Of a stretch of 64,000 nt of DNA, positions 31,860-42,173 are shown piece after piece. Origin of the DNA: Sphaerisporangium fuscum. GTDB lineage: Bacteria > Actinomycetota > Actinomycetes > Streptosporangiales > Streptosporangiaceae. Numbering within the stretch: the first letter of the stretch is position 1; every line of letters begins with the position of its first letter. Location of the stretch: assembly GCF_018531465.1 (NCBI RefSeq), contig NZ_JAHDTF010000002.1:1-64000 (forward strand), read 5' to 3'. The notes under the pieces are model-generated. The model worked only from the letters and a program-made list of their open reading frames with translations. It was not told where the DNA came from and searched no databases. The position numbers were made by a program, and so were the translations under genes.

Positions 31860-32327
31860 TCACCGGTTGCGGTGACGGAGGGCCCGGGCCATCTCGCGCT
31901 TCGCCTGCTGCTCGGCGAGGTCGTGCCGCTTGTCCCAGGTCTTCTTACCGCGGGCCACGCCGATCTCGACCTTGGCCCTGCCGTCCTTGAAGTACAGCGA
32001 GAGAGGGACCAGGGTCAGGCCGGTCTCCTTGGTCTTGTTGACGATCTTCCCGATCTCTTTGCGGTGCAGCAGCAGTTTGCGGGGCCGGCGAGCGGCGTGG
32101 TTGGTCCACGTGCCCATGTGGTACTCGGGGATGTGGATGTTCATCAGCCACACCTCGTCGTCCTTCACCTGGGCGAACCCGTCGGTGAGGCTCGCCCGGC
32201 CGGCACGGAGGGACTTGACCTCCGTGCCCATGAGGACGAGCCCGGCCTCGTAGGTGTCCTCGATGTGATAGTCGTGCCGGGCACGCTTGTTCTGGGCGAT
32301 GAGCTTTCGCCCGGTCTCACGTGGCAT
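31860..32327 (-). CDS. smpB: SsrA-binding protein SmpB
   Basis: 155 residues, full length. Family blocks: [72 protein letters not shown] and the C-terminal [20 protein letters not shown]. The basic C-terminal tail that enters the mRNA channel is present. It delivers tmRNA to stalled ribosomes. It lies 22 bases downstream of ftsX in the usual actinobacterial order prfB-ftsE-ftsX-smpB-ssrA. Confidence 0.97.
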   Translation of the reverse strand: MPRETGRKLIAQNKRARHDYHIEDTYEAGLVLMGTEVKSLRAGRASLTDGFAQVKDDEVWLMNIHIPEYHMGTWTNHAARRPRKLLLHRKEIGKIVNKTKETGLTLVPLSLYFKDGRAKVEIGVARGKKTWDKRHDLAEQQAKREMARALRHRNR

Positions 32328-32349
32328 ACAGCGAGCCTACCGGGGCGCG

Positions 32350-33258
32350 TCACACCCGCAGGTATCGGCGGAGCGTGAAGAACGACGCCAGGATACAGAT
32401 CACGACACCGATCACGGTCGTGAACGTGATCACCTGCGCGACGTCGGCCCAGTCGAGCTGCGTCGCCAGCACGAAGTTCGTCTGAAGGCTGTCGAACAGC
32501 ACGACCTTGGCCACCATGAGCATGACCGCGGAGATCACGCCGCCGATGAGGCCGGCGATGGTGCCCTCCATGACGAACGGCAGCTGGATGTAGAGGTTGG
32601 AGGCGCCGACCAGGCGCATGATGCCGGTCTCGCGTCTGCGGTTGTACGCCGACAATCGCACGGTGTTGCCGATCAACAGGATGGCGGCGAAGACCTGGAT
32701 CAGCGCCACGATGAGCGCGGACAGCCGAAGTTTGTTCATGAAGCCGAAGAACTTGTCGAGGAGCTCCTGGTCGTTGACGACGTTGGAGACTCCCGGCGCG
32801 CCCTTGAGGGCGTCGAAGACGGCCTTGTAGTCGTTGGGGTCCTTCAGCTTGACCCGGAACGACTCCGGCATGTCCTCGGCCTTGACCGCGTTGAGGAACA
32901 CGGTGTTGCTGCTGTAGGCCTCTTTGAACTTCTCGTAGGCCTCCTGCTGGGGCTCGAACGTGACCTGTTCGACCTGAGGCATGCCCTGGATGCGCGACTT
33001 CAGCTGGTCCTTCTCCTGCTGGCTCACGGCACCCCGGCCCTTGCAGGCCTCGAACACGTCGTTCTTCTTGCACAGGAACGCCGAGAGCTGCACCTTGTCG
33101 GACCAGTAGGAGCTCATGTGCCCGACCTGGGCGTTGATCAAGAGCCCAATGCCGAGCAGCGCCATGCCGATGGCCACGGTCACGATGACCGCGATGGTCA
33201 TCGTGAGGTTGCGCCGAAGGCCGATCCAGACCTCAGAGAAGATGAAGTTTGCCCGCAT
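32350..33258 (-). CDS. ftsX: Cell-division protein FtsX
   Basis: 302 residues from ATG 33258. Four membrane helices: one near 22-42 (MTIAVIVTVAIGMALLGIGL) and three in the C-terminal half (IVALIQVFAAILLIGNTVRL and later). The extracellular loop includes a Cys pair (FLCKKNDVFEACKG) and the FtsX ECD region. With FtsE it forms an ABC-type complex that activates peptidoglycan hydrolases at the septum. The start of FtsX is 35 bases after the ftsE stop. Confidence 0.96.
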   Translation of the reverse strand: MRANFIFSEVWIGLRRNLTMTIAVIVTVAIGMALLGIGLLINAQVGHMSSYWSDKVQLSAFLCKKNDVFEACKGRGAVSQQEKDQLKSRIQGMPQVEQVTFEPQQEAYEKFKEAYSSNTVFLNAVKAEDMPESFRVKLKDPNDYKAVFDALKGAPGVSNVVNDQELLDKFFGFMNKLRLSALIVALIQVFAAILLIGNTVRLSAYNRRRETGIMRLVGASNLYIQLPFVMEGTIAGLIGGVISAVMLMVAKVVLFDSLQTNFVLATQLDWADVAQVITFTTVIGVVICILASFFTLRRYLRV

Positions 33259-33292
33259 GCTTTGGGTGTCCCCTGTTGCTCTCGCTTGGTGA

Positions 33293-33982
33293 TCAGTACG
33301 CCTGGCCGTAGACGCCGCGCGACTGATCCCGGACGATCTTGCCGTCCTCGAGCTCGACCACGCGTTTACGCATGGAGTCGACGATGGCGGCGTCATGGGT
33401 CGCCATGACCACGGTGGTGCCGGTCCGGTTGATCCGGTCGAGCACCTTCATGATCCCGATGCTGGTGGCGGGGTCGATGTTTCCCGTCGGCTCGTCGGCC
33501 AGCAGGATCATCGGACGGTTGACGAACGCGCGGGCCATGGCGACCCGCTGCTGCTCACCGCCGGACAGCTCATCGGGCATGCGGTGGGCCTTGCCCTCCA
33601 GGCCGACCAGCTCGACGACCTCGGGCACGACCTTGCGGATGAACCTCCGGGGCTTGCCGATGACCTCAAGGGCGAACGCCACGTTCTCGTAGACGTTCTT
33701 GTTGGGCAGCAGCCGGAAGTCCTGGAACACGCAGCCGATGCGGCGGCGCAGATGCGGCACCTTGAAGTTCGACAGGCGCGCCAGATCCTTTCCGGCGACG
33801 TGGATGGCGCCCGAGTTCGGGCGCTCCTCCTTCAGGACCAGACGGAGAAAGGTCGACTTCCCCGAACCCGAAGGACCGACCAGGAACACGAACTCGCCCT
33901 TGTCGACGTCGACGCTGACGTGGTCGAGGGCGGGCCGGTTCTGGTTAGCGTAGACCTTGGTGACATTATCGAAATGGATCAC
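33293..33982 (-). CDS. ftsE: Cell-division ATP-binding protein FtsE
   Basis: 229 residues from GTG 33982. All ABC ATPase motifs are present: Walker [14 protein letters not shown]-loop [10 protein letters not shown], signature [15 protein letters not shown], Walker [12 protein letters not shown] and H-loop VVMATHD. It powers FtsX. The start gives a perfect match to the family N-terminus ([13 protein letters not shown]) though the ribosome site is weak. A 16-bp palindrome lies about 47 bases upstream. Confidence 0.96.
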   Translation of the reverse strand: MIHFDNVTKVYANQNRPALDHVSVDVDKGEFVFLVGPSGSGKSTFLRLVLKEERPNSGAIHVAGKDLARLSNFKVPHLRRRIGCVFQDFRLLPNKNVYENVAFALEVIGKPRRFIRKVVPEVVELVGLEGKAHRMPDELSGGEQQRVAMARAFVNRPMILLADEPTGNIDPATSIGIMKVLDRINRTGTTVVMATHDAAIVDSMRKRVVELEDGKIVRDQSRGVYGQAY

Positions 33983-34028
33983 AGGCGCATCACGGCATGC
34001 CAGTCTAGGGGTTAGGACGGTAGCGGAC

Positions 34029-34044
34029 GTGGCCACGTGGCCAC
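34029..34044. promoter_or_regulatory. Perfect palindrome upstream of ftsE
   Basis: GTGGCCACGTGGCCAC, made of two tandem GTGGCCAC octamers, 47-62 bases upstream of the ftsE start and within the divergent gap to a small zinc-ribbon gene. It could be an operator for either direction. Confidence 0.4.
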
Positions 34045-34216
34045 TTCGCATTGGTCGCCGGCCGGGGGGCGCCGCTCTTTACCATTGATCGACGTTCCGG
34101 TTGGCCGAGGCTCAGTCTAGGGGTAACACTGGCATGGAACGTCCATAACGGAAACAAAACGATTCCACGCTCGCTAACGGCCTGGTAAAGCGAGCCCCGT
34201 GGAGAGGGAGATCCCC

Positions 34217-34408
34217 GTGAGCTGCGAACACCTCATCTGCGCCCAGTGCGCCGGCCCAGTGGTCGAGGGACGGTGCCCGACGTGCCGGGCCGGGAGGGCG
34301 AAGGTGCACCACCACGGCTTCGGCGGCATTTCGCCCACGCTGATCGCGATCGTCCTGATCGTGGTGCTTGTGTGCACGCTCGCGCTCAGGCACCTGTACG
34401 GCGCCTGA
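34217..34408 (+). CDS. Small zinc-ribbon membrane protein
   Basis: 63 residues from GTG 34217 (GGAG upstream; an in-frame GTG at 34199 is less likely). CEHLICAQC and CPTC give a four-cysteine zinc ribbon, followed by a His triplet and a C-terminal membrane helix (TLIAIVLIVVLVCTLALRHL). It is a tail-anchored protein with its zinc ribbon in the cytoplasm. It is oriented against ftsE and prfB. No family name is known to me; the gene call is good because of the ribosome site and motif. Confidence 0.7.
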   Translation: MSCEHLICAQCAGPVVEGRCPTCRAGRAKVHHHGFGGISPTLIAIVLIVVLVCTLALRHLYGA

Positions 34409-34456
34409 GCCGCTCTTCACGTCACGCCGGCGGGCGCCCCAGGGCGCCCGGTGCCG

Positions 34457-35581
<1,125 letters not shown>

Positions 35582-35650
35582 GGGTACGCGACGACGGAGG
35601 CACCTTGCGCGTGGCTAGCATTGGCCCGGTACCGATCGGGGAGGACGGGC

Positions 35651-36706
35651 GTGAATAAGACCATGCGTGTCGCCCTCTCGCCGTTGCTGCTCGCCGGTCT
35701 GCTGGCCGGCTGCTCGGCGGGCGGGTCGGCGGACGGGCGGCTTCCGACGGCGTCGTCGTCGGCCACGACCGTCCCCGCGGCCGCCACCTCGCCGTCCGCG
35801 ACGCCGGACGGCCCGGCCGTGACGCTCGCGGAGGCCGGCCAGGAGGCGCGGAAGATCCTCAAGGCCGACGAGATCATCAGGGCGTTCGGCGCCGAGTCGT
35901 ACGCGCTCGCCCAGACCGCCGACGCGCAGAGGCAGGTCACCGTGGCCGATTTCCAGTCGACGGCCATGCGTCCGGCCCGCTACACCTGGGGCGATCCCAC
36001 GTTGCTCGTGCCGAGGCTCGAAGCCGGCCGCTACCCCTACTGGTTCGCCGCCGTCGCCGAGCGGCGCGACGCGGGCGGTACGAGCCGCACGGCCGTGCTC
36101 GCCTTCATGAAGTCCGACGAGAGATCCCGCTGGCAGCTGAGGTCGGTCTCCCTGCTCTACCCCGGCACCAAGCCGCCCGCCATCACCCTCGACTCCGAGG
36201 GGTACGCCACGGCGCTGGCCACCCGCGACGAGAGCGTGGCGATCAGCCCGCGCCTGATGGCGCCGCTGCACGCGACCATCGCCGAGGAGGGCCCGAAGGG
36301 GTACGCCGCGCAGCTGATCACGGCGGGCCCGCAGACCACGGGGTACTTCGCCGAGGTCCAGAAGGCCCAGCCCGCGGCCAAGCGGCAGGGCCTGCTGTAC
36401 GACTCGATCTTCGCCGCCACGCCGTACCCGATCTACGCGCTGCGGGCGGCCGGCGGCGGCGCGGTGATCATTTACTCCCTGAGGCGCACCACGTCGCTGC
36501 AGGGCGAGACCGTCAGCGCCAGCGGCCTGGTGCCCGTGCCGAAGGCCGTGCGCTGGGCCGTCGACCACCAGGCCGCCAGAGTGGCGCGCAAGCTGCGTGT
36601 GGTGGAGACCCAGCAGTACGTCAGCCAGGTGGCCCGCAAGGGCGCCACCGACCCCGCGAAGATCATCGCCTTCGACGGCACCCCCACCACCATCACCGTC
36701 GACTGA
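35651..36706 (+). CDS. Lipoprotein of unknown function
   Basis: 351 residues from GTG 35651 (GGGGAGG five bases upstream). The signal ends in LLAGC (a good lipobox, Cys21), followed by a Ser/Thr/Ala linker. The mature domain has DFQSTAMRPARYTWGDPTLL, YPYWFAAVAER, a stretch beginning TAVLAFMKSDERSRWQLRSV, and VRWAVDHQAARVARKLRVVE. Similar lipoproteins occur widely in Streptosporangiales without assigned function. It is divergent from prfB and ends at a strong terminator. Confidence 0.8.
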   Translation: MNKTMRVALSPLLLAGLLAGCSAGGSADGRLPTASSSATTVPAAATSPSATPDGPAVTLAEAGQEARKILKADEIIRAFGAESYALAQTADAQRQVTVADFQSTAMRPARYTWGDPTLLVPRLEAGRYPYWFAAVAERRDAGGTSRTAVLAFMKSDERSRWQLRSVSLLYPGTKPPAITLDSEGYATALATRDESVAISPRLMAPLHATIAEEGPKGYAAQLITAGPQTTGYFAEVQKAQPAAKRQGLLYDSIFAATPYPIYALRAAGGGAVIIYSLRRTTSLQGETVSASGLVPVPKAVRWAVDHQAARVARKLRVVETQQYVSQVARKGATDPAKIIAFDGTPTTITVD

Positions 36707-36744
36707 GCCCCTCACCGCCGAGCGCAGCGAGGCCATCGAACACA

Positions 36745-36776
36745 GTGAGGGGCGCGCCTCGGAGCGCGCCCCTCAC
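36745..36776. terminator. Bidirectional terminator
   Basis: A perfect 13-bp stem (GTGAGGGGCGCGC at 36745-36757 with 36764-36776) and a CTCGGA loop, between the converging lipoprotein and glutamate dehydrogenase genes. Confidence 0.8.
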
Positions 36777-36787
36777 CGGTCGGGCGG

Positions 36788-39700
36788 TCAGGCGGGCAGG
36801 TTGCTCGTCGCAACCAGGGTGCGGACCGCCCGGAGCGCCACCGACAGCGTGGCCAGGTCGAAGTGGTCGCTCTCCCAGATCTCCGACAGCGTCTGGCGGG
36901 ACCGCGCGACGGCCGCGGAGTTGGCCTCCGACCAGCGGGCCAGGCGCTCCTCGGGCGACAGCCCCGGCTCGCTGTGCGTCAGCACGTCGCGTGTCAGCGT
37001 CGCGTGCGCGGCGTACAGGTCGTCGCGCAGCGCGGCCCGAGCCATGGAGTTCCACCGGTTGTCGCGCGGCAGCGCGATCACCCGCTCCCTGAGCCGGGCG
37101 AGCTGCAGCCGCTCGGCCAGGTCGAAGTAGACCTCCGCGACGTCCGTCACGGGACGGCCGGTGCGTGAGGCGATCTCCACCAGGTCGAACGTGGAGTACG
37201 CCGGGACCATGACGGCGGCGCGCTCGGCGAGGTCGGCGGGGACGCCCCGGGCGACGAACCCGTCACGGCGCTCCTCGAACGCCGCCAGGTCGGGGCCGGC
37301 GAGCAGCTTCGGCAGGTGCGGAAGCAGCCCCTCGGCGCCTTCGACGAAGAACTTCACCGTGGAGGCCAGGTCGAGCGGCGGCCGCCGGTTGCCGAGCAGC
37401 CAGCGGGCCCCCCGCTCGGCGAGCTTGCGGCCCTCCAGCAGCATGGCGAGCTGGGTGGCGGTGTCGACCTTGTTGTCGAGCGCCTCCACGGCCCGCCAGA
37501 ACGCCGGCAGTTCGAAGACCTCCCTGGAGACCAGGTAGGCCCTGGCGATGTCGGGGGTGGAGGCGCCGGTCTCCTCAGCGAAGCGGAACATGAACGTGGT
37601 GCCGCTGGCGTTCACCAGGTCGTTGACCACGCCGGTCGTGATGATCTCGCGCCGCAGCGGGTGCCCGTCCATCGCGGTGCGGAACCGCTCGCGCAGGGCC
37701 GAGGGGAAGTAGGAGACCAGCCACGACGAAAGGTAGGGATCGTCGGGCAGGTCGGAGGCGAGCAGCTCGTGGTCGACGACGAGCTTGGTGTAGGCGAGCA
37801 GCACCGAGAACTCCGGAGCCGTGAGCCCGAGGCCCGCCTGGCGGCGCTCGGCCAGCATCTTGTCGGACGGCAGGGCCTCAAGCTCGCGGTTGATCAGCCC
37901 GTCGCGTTCGAGCTTGCGCAGGTAGCGGGCGTGGATGTGGAGCATCTCGGGGGCCTGCGCCCGCGCGGCGGCGAGGACGACGTTCTGGGCCTTGTTGTCG
38001 CGCAGCACCAGCCCGGCGACCTCGTCGGTCATGTCGAGGAAGAGCTGGTCGCGCTCCCGCTCGCCGAGCTCGCCGTCGCGGACGACGCGGTCGAGCAGGA
38101 CCTTGATGTTCACCTCGTGGTCGGAGGTGTCGACGCCGGCGGAGTTGTCGATGAAGTCGGTGTTGACGTAGCCGCCGTTGAGCGCGAACTCGATGCGGGC
38201 GAGCTGGGTGAGGCCCAGGTTGCCGCCCTCACCGATGACCTTGCACCGCAGGTCGCCGGCGTTGACCCGCAGCGGGTCGTTGGCCTTGTCGCCCACGTCG
38301 GCGTGGCTCTCGGAGCTCGCCTTGACGTAGGTGCCGATGCCGCCGTTCCACAGCAGGTCGACCGGCGCCTTGAGGATGGCGCTGATCAGGTCGTTGGGGG
38401 TGAGCGCCGAGACGCCCTCGGGGATGCCGAGCGCGGCGCGCATCTGCGGCGACACCGGCACGGATTTGGCCGTACGCGGCCACACCCCGCCGCCCGCGGA
38501 GATCAGCTCGGAGTCGTAGTCGGCCCAGGAGCTGCGCGGGAGCGCGAACAGGCGCGAGCGCTCGGCGAAGCCGCGCGCGGCGTCCGGCGAGGGGTCGACG
38601 AAGATGTGCCGGTGGTCGAAGGCGGCGACCAGCCTGATGTGCTCCGACAGCAGCATGCCGTTGCCGAAGACGTCGCCTGACATGTCGCCGACGCCGACCA
38701 CGGTGAAGTCGGTGGTCTGGACGTCGACGCCCATGGCGCGGAAGTGGTAGGCGACCGACTCCCAGGCGCCCCGGGCGGTGATGCCCATGGCCTTGTGGTC
38801 GTAGCCGACGGAGCCGCCGGAGGCGAAGGCGTCGCCGAGCCAGAAGCCGTAGTCCTTGGCGACGCTGTTGGCGATGTCGGAGAAGGTCGCGGTGCCCTTG
38901 TCGGCCGCCACGACGAGGTAGGTGTCGTCGCCGTCGTGCCGGACGACGCCGTGCGGGGGCACGACCTTGTTGTCGACGAGGTTGTCGGTGATGTCGAGCA
39001 GGCCCGAGATGAACTGGCGGTAGCAGGCCACGCCCTCGGCCAGGATCTCGTCACGCCCGCCGCCCACCGGCGGCCTCTTGACGACGAAGCCGCCCTTGGA
39101 GCCGGTGGGCACGATGACGGTGTTCTTCACCATCTGCGCCTTGACCAGGCCCAGCACCTCGGTGCGGAAGTCCTCCATGCGGTCGGACCAGCGCAGGCCA
39201 CCGCGGGCGACCTTGCCGAACCGCAGGTGGACGCCCTCGACCTTCGGCGAGTACACGAAGATCTCGTACTTCGGCCGGGGCAGTGGCAGCACGCTGATCG
39301 CCGAGGACTCGAACTTGACCGAGATGTACGGCTTGCGGTGGCCGTCCACCCGCTGGAAGGCGTTGGTCCGCAGCGTGGCGAGGATCATCTCGAGGTACGC
39401 CCGCAGGATGCGATCCTCGTCGAGGGAGGCCACGTCGTCGAGGGCGGCGAGGATCTCCTCGTGCAGCGCCTCGCTGAGGTCGTCCCTGGAGTCCTCGGAG
39501 CGGCGCGGGTCGAGCCTGGCCTCGAACAGCCGCACCAGCAGCCGGGCGAGGCGGATGTTCCCGAGCAGCACCTTCTCGATGTAGCGCTGGCTGAAGGTCG
39601 TGCCGGCCTGACGGAGGTACTTGGCGTACACGCGCAGGATCAGGGCCTGCTCCCAGGTGAGACCGGCGGCGAGCACGAGCGCGTTGAAGCCGTCGCTCTC

Positions 39701-41650
39701 GATGTCGCCGCGCCACAGGGCGCCGAAGGCGTCCTGGAAGAGCCGCTTGAAGACGTCGGGCTCGATCGTCTCCGGCGAGGAGAAGCGCAGGCCGAAGTCG
39801 TAGATCCAGCCGCCCTCGCGGTCGCCGCAGGAAATCTGGTACGGCCGCTCGTCGACCACCTCGACGCCCATGCGGGACAGCAGGGGCAGCACCTCCGACA
39901 GGGAGACCGCCGAGCCGAGCCGGTACACCTTGAACCGCCACTCCCCCTGAGCGCGGTCGCGCGGCTCGTACAGGTCCATCCCGATCTCGCCGGGCGAACC
40001 GGCCAGACGCTCCAGGCGGCGCAGGTCGGCGACGGCGGTGCGGGCGGTGAAGTCCGCCTTGTAGCCCTCGGGGAACGCCGTGAGGTAGCGGCGGGTCAGC
40101 GCCGCCGCCTCCTCGTCGGAGGCCAGCTCGGCGATCGCGGCGGCGAGGTCGTCCTCCCAGGAGCGGGTGGTGGCCGCGATGCGGGCCTCCAGCTCCTCCA
40201 GGTCGACCTGCGGGGTGGCGCCGCCCAGTGACTTGCCGCGTTCGCCGCGGACGACCACGTGCAGGCGGGCCAGCGGCGACTCGCCGATCATGGTGCTGTA
40301 GTCGAGCGACTTGCCGCCGAGCGCCTCCAGGAGGATCTCCTGCATGCGGACGCGCACGCCGGTGGTGTAGCGGTCGCGCGGCAGGTAGATCAGGCAGGAG
40401 ATGTAGCGGCCGTAGTCGTCGCGGCGCAGGAAGAGCTTGACCCGTCTGCGCTCGCGCAGGCGCAGCACGCCGAGGGCGATGGGCGCGAGCTCGTCGACCG
40501 GGATCTGGAACAGCTCGGCGCGCGGGTAGGTCTCGAGGATCTCGATGAGGTCCTTGCCGTCGTGGCTGTCGGGCGTGAGACCGGTCTGGGCGAGCACCTC
40601 GTCGAGCTTGCGGCGCAGCACCGGGATGTGCGAGATCGACTCGCTGTAGGCGACGTGGGTGAACAGGCCGAGGAAGCGGCGCTCGCCGATGACCTCGCCC
40701 TCGGGGGAGAAGAGCTTGACGCCGATGTAGTCGAGGTAGTTGGGCCGGTGGACCGTGGCCCGGCTGTTGGCCTTGGTGACGACCAGCAGCTGCTTCTCAC
40801 GGGCCTTGGCCCGCAGCTCGGGGGACATGGCCGCGAAGCTCGCCGAGCCGGCCTTGTCGGCCCGCAGGATGCCGAGGCCGGTGCCGGGCAGTGCGCGCAG
40901 CCCGTCGCCGTCGGGGGTCTCCTCCAGGCGGTACTCGCGGTAGCCGAGGAAGGTGAAGTGGCCGTCGGCGAGCCAGCGCAGCAGCTCGAGGCTGTCCTCC
41001 AGGTCGGCCTCCGGCAGGGGCGGCGGCGCGGCCTCGAGGTCGGTGGCGACCTGGACGGCCAGGGCGCGCATCTTGTCGCAGTCCTCGACGGCGTAGCGGA
41101 CGTCCTGCAGGACCCGCTGGAGGTCGGCCTCGATGCTCTTGAGGACCTCGGCGTCGGTCTGCCGGTCGATCTCGAGGTGCATCCACGACTCTTCGAGCAA
41201 CTGCCCGGTGAGCCCCTCGTCGCCGGGACCCAGCATCTTGCCGGTCATGTCGCGGCGGACCTTGACCTGCGGGTGCACGACCAGGTCGGTGGTGATGCCG
41301 TGGCGTTCGAGCTCCATGGTCACCGAGTCGACGAGGTAGGACATGTCGTCGGTGACCACCTCGACGACGGACCGCCCGACGTCGTAGCCGTCCTCCTCGA
41401 CGGTGGGAGTGTGGGCGCGCACCAGCGGCCGGCCCTGCGGCCGGTGGGCGGCGAACCTGCGGTGGGCCATCGCGGGGGCGTACAGCTCCGCCGGGTCGCG
41501 GTCGATCACGTCCTCGGGCGCGACATGCCGGTAGTACAGCTGGAGGAAGTCCAGGATCGCGCCGGCGTCCAGTTGATCGTTTCCGGGGGATTCGGCGCAT
41601 TGTTCAGCAGCGGACCGCAGAAGCTGGTCTTTTGCCTCGTCGAGCGGCAT
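36788..41650 (-). CDS. gdh: NAD-specific glutamate dehydrogenase, large (180-kDa) type
   Basis: 1620 residues from ATG 41650 (AAAGGAG nine bases upstream). It deaminates glutamate to 2-oxoglutarate with NAD. N-terminal ACT-like regulatory segments (SYLVDSVTMELERHGITTDL; FFLRRDD-like LFLRRDDYGRYISCLIYLPR) precede the catalytic domain: VEGVHLRFGKVARGGLRWSD, MVKNTVIVPTGSKGGFVVK with the catalytic Lys, VVGVGDMSGDVFGNGMLL, and GEGGNLGLTQ. The length matches the S_180 class described in Streptomyces. It is one of the longest bacterial metabolic enzymes and is probably hexameric and allosteric. The leader may be about 330 bases. Confidence 0.96.
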   Translation of the reverse strand: MPLDEAKDQLLRSAAEQCAESPGNDQLDAGAILDFLQLYYRHVAPEDVIDRDPAELYAPAMAHRRFAAHRPQGRPLVRAHTPTVEEDGYDVGRSVVEVVTDDMSYLVDSVTMELERHGITTDLVVHPQVKVRRDMTGKMLGPGDEGLTGQLLEESWMHLEIDRQTDAEVLKSIEADLQRVLQDVRYAVEDCDKMRALAVQVATDLEAAPPPLPEADLEDSLELLRWLADGHFTFLGYREYRLEETPDGDGLRALPGTGLGILRADKAGSASFAAMSPELRAKAREKQLLVVTKANSRATVHRPNYLDYIGVKLFSPEGEVIGERRFLGLFTHVAYSESISHIPVLRRKLDEVLAQTGLTPDSHDGKDLIEILETYPRAELFQIPVDELAPIALGVLRLRERRRVKLFLRRDDYGRYISCLIYLPRDRYTTGVRVRMQEILLEALGGKSLDYSTMIGESPLARLHVVVRGERGKSLGGATPQVDLEELEARIAATTRSWEDDLAAAIAELASDEEAAALTRRYLTAFPEGYKADFTARTAVADLRRLERLAGSPGEIGMDLYEPRDRAQGEWRFKVYRLGSAVSLSEVLPLLSRMGVEVVDERPYQISCGDREGGWIYDFGLRFSSPETIEPDVFKRLFQDAFGALWRGDIESDGFNALVLAAGLTWEQALILRVYAKYLRQAGTTFSQRYIEKVLLGNIRLARLLVRLFEARLDPRRSEDSRDDLSEALHEEILAALDDVASLDEDRILRAYLEMILATLRTNAFQRVDGHRKPYISVKFESSAISVLPLPRPKYEIFVYSPKVEGVHLRFGKVARGGLRWSDRMEDFRTEVLGLVKAQMVKNTVIVPTGSKGGFVVKRPPVGGGRDEILAEGVACYRQFISGLLDITDNLVDNKVVPPHGVVRHDGDDTYLVVAADKGTATFSDIANSVAKDYGFWLGDAFASGGSVGYDHKAMGITARGAWESVAYHFRAMGVDVQTTDFTVVGVGDMSGDVFGNGMLLSEHIRLVAAFDHRHIFVDPSPDAARGFAERSRLFALPRSSWADYDSELISAGGGVWPRTAKSVPVSPQMRAALGIPEGVSALTPNDLISAILKAPVDLLWNGGIGTYVKASSESHADVGDKANDPLRVNAGDLRCKVIGEGGNLGLTQLARIEFALNGGYVNTDFIDNSAGVDTSDHEVNIKVLLDRVVRDGELGERERDQLFLDMTDEVAGLVLRDNKAQNVVLAAARAQAPEMLHIHARYLRKLERDGLINRELEALPSDKMLAERRQAGLGLTAPEFSVLLAYTKLVVDHELLASDLPDDPYLSSWLVSYFPSALRERFRTAMDGHPLRREIITTGVVNDLVNASGTTFMFRFAEETGASTPDIARAYLVSREVFELPAFWRAVEALDNKVDTATQLAMLLEGRKLAERGARWLLGNRRPPLDLASTVKFFVEGAEGLLPHLPKLLAGPDLAAFEERRDGFVARGVPADLAERAAVMVPAYSTFDLVEIASRTGRPVTDVAEVYFDLAERLQLARLRERVIALPRDNRWNSMARAALRDDLYAAHATLTRDVLTHSEPGLSPEERLARWSEANSAAVARSRQTLSEIWESDHFDLATLSVALRAVRTLVATSNLPA

Positions 41651-42173
41651 GTCGCTCTCACTCCTTTGTGAGGGGGTCGCCTGTTTCGAAGTGGTCACAG
41701 CCGGCACCGTGCTTCCATGACGGGGGCATGGTCACGGCGCCGCGGACAGGCTGGGTCCACGGCAGCAAAGAGGAGGGGGCGGTGGGACAAGCATCCCACA
41801 AGCCCGGCCCCGGCGAGGCGCGAAGCGCCCGCGCGGGTTCCGCGCCCCTCGCGGCGGGGGGCCGCTCGCCCGTTCCCGCCCTCGACCGCGCCACCGAGCA
41901 CGCTCCCGGACACGCGACACCTCCACAGTTGGGGAGTCAAGTTCACCGATCTCCGTTGACCGGATCGTCTCCCGACGTACCGATACCAGCCCATCACAGA
42001 TGAAACGTCAACTTGTCCGGGAATCATGCTCGGTTCCCGTTCAAAGCCACCCTTGCGCCGCCTCCACGTGCACCGTTATCGAGTCGAGATAAACCAAGCC
42101 TTCACCCAGCACGTCTCACAGAACGGGCGCGAGCTTTCGCGATCCGTGATCTCGTGTTGGGAGAAGATTGACC
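41651..42173. promoter_or_regulatory. Long divergent gap with a promoter toward gdh
   Basis: About 520 bases without a supported gene. On the minus strand TTGACG (42011-42006), 17 bases, TGGTAT (41988-41983) is a good candidate promoter, implying a gdh leader of roughly 330 bases. The leader is very GC-rich with several possible stems around 41810-41880. Nothing identifies a known riboswitch. Confidence 0.45.

Noticed and set aside
32287..33408. 373-codon plus-strand frame opposite ftsX
   Set aside because: Antisense shadow; ftsX is complete on the minus strand.
41749..42003. Possible small gene in the gdh upstream gap
   Set aside because: No ribosome site, low-complexity basic sequence on either strand, no recognisable motif.
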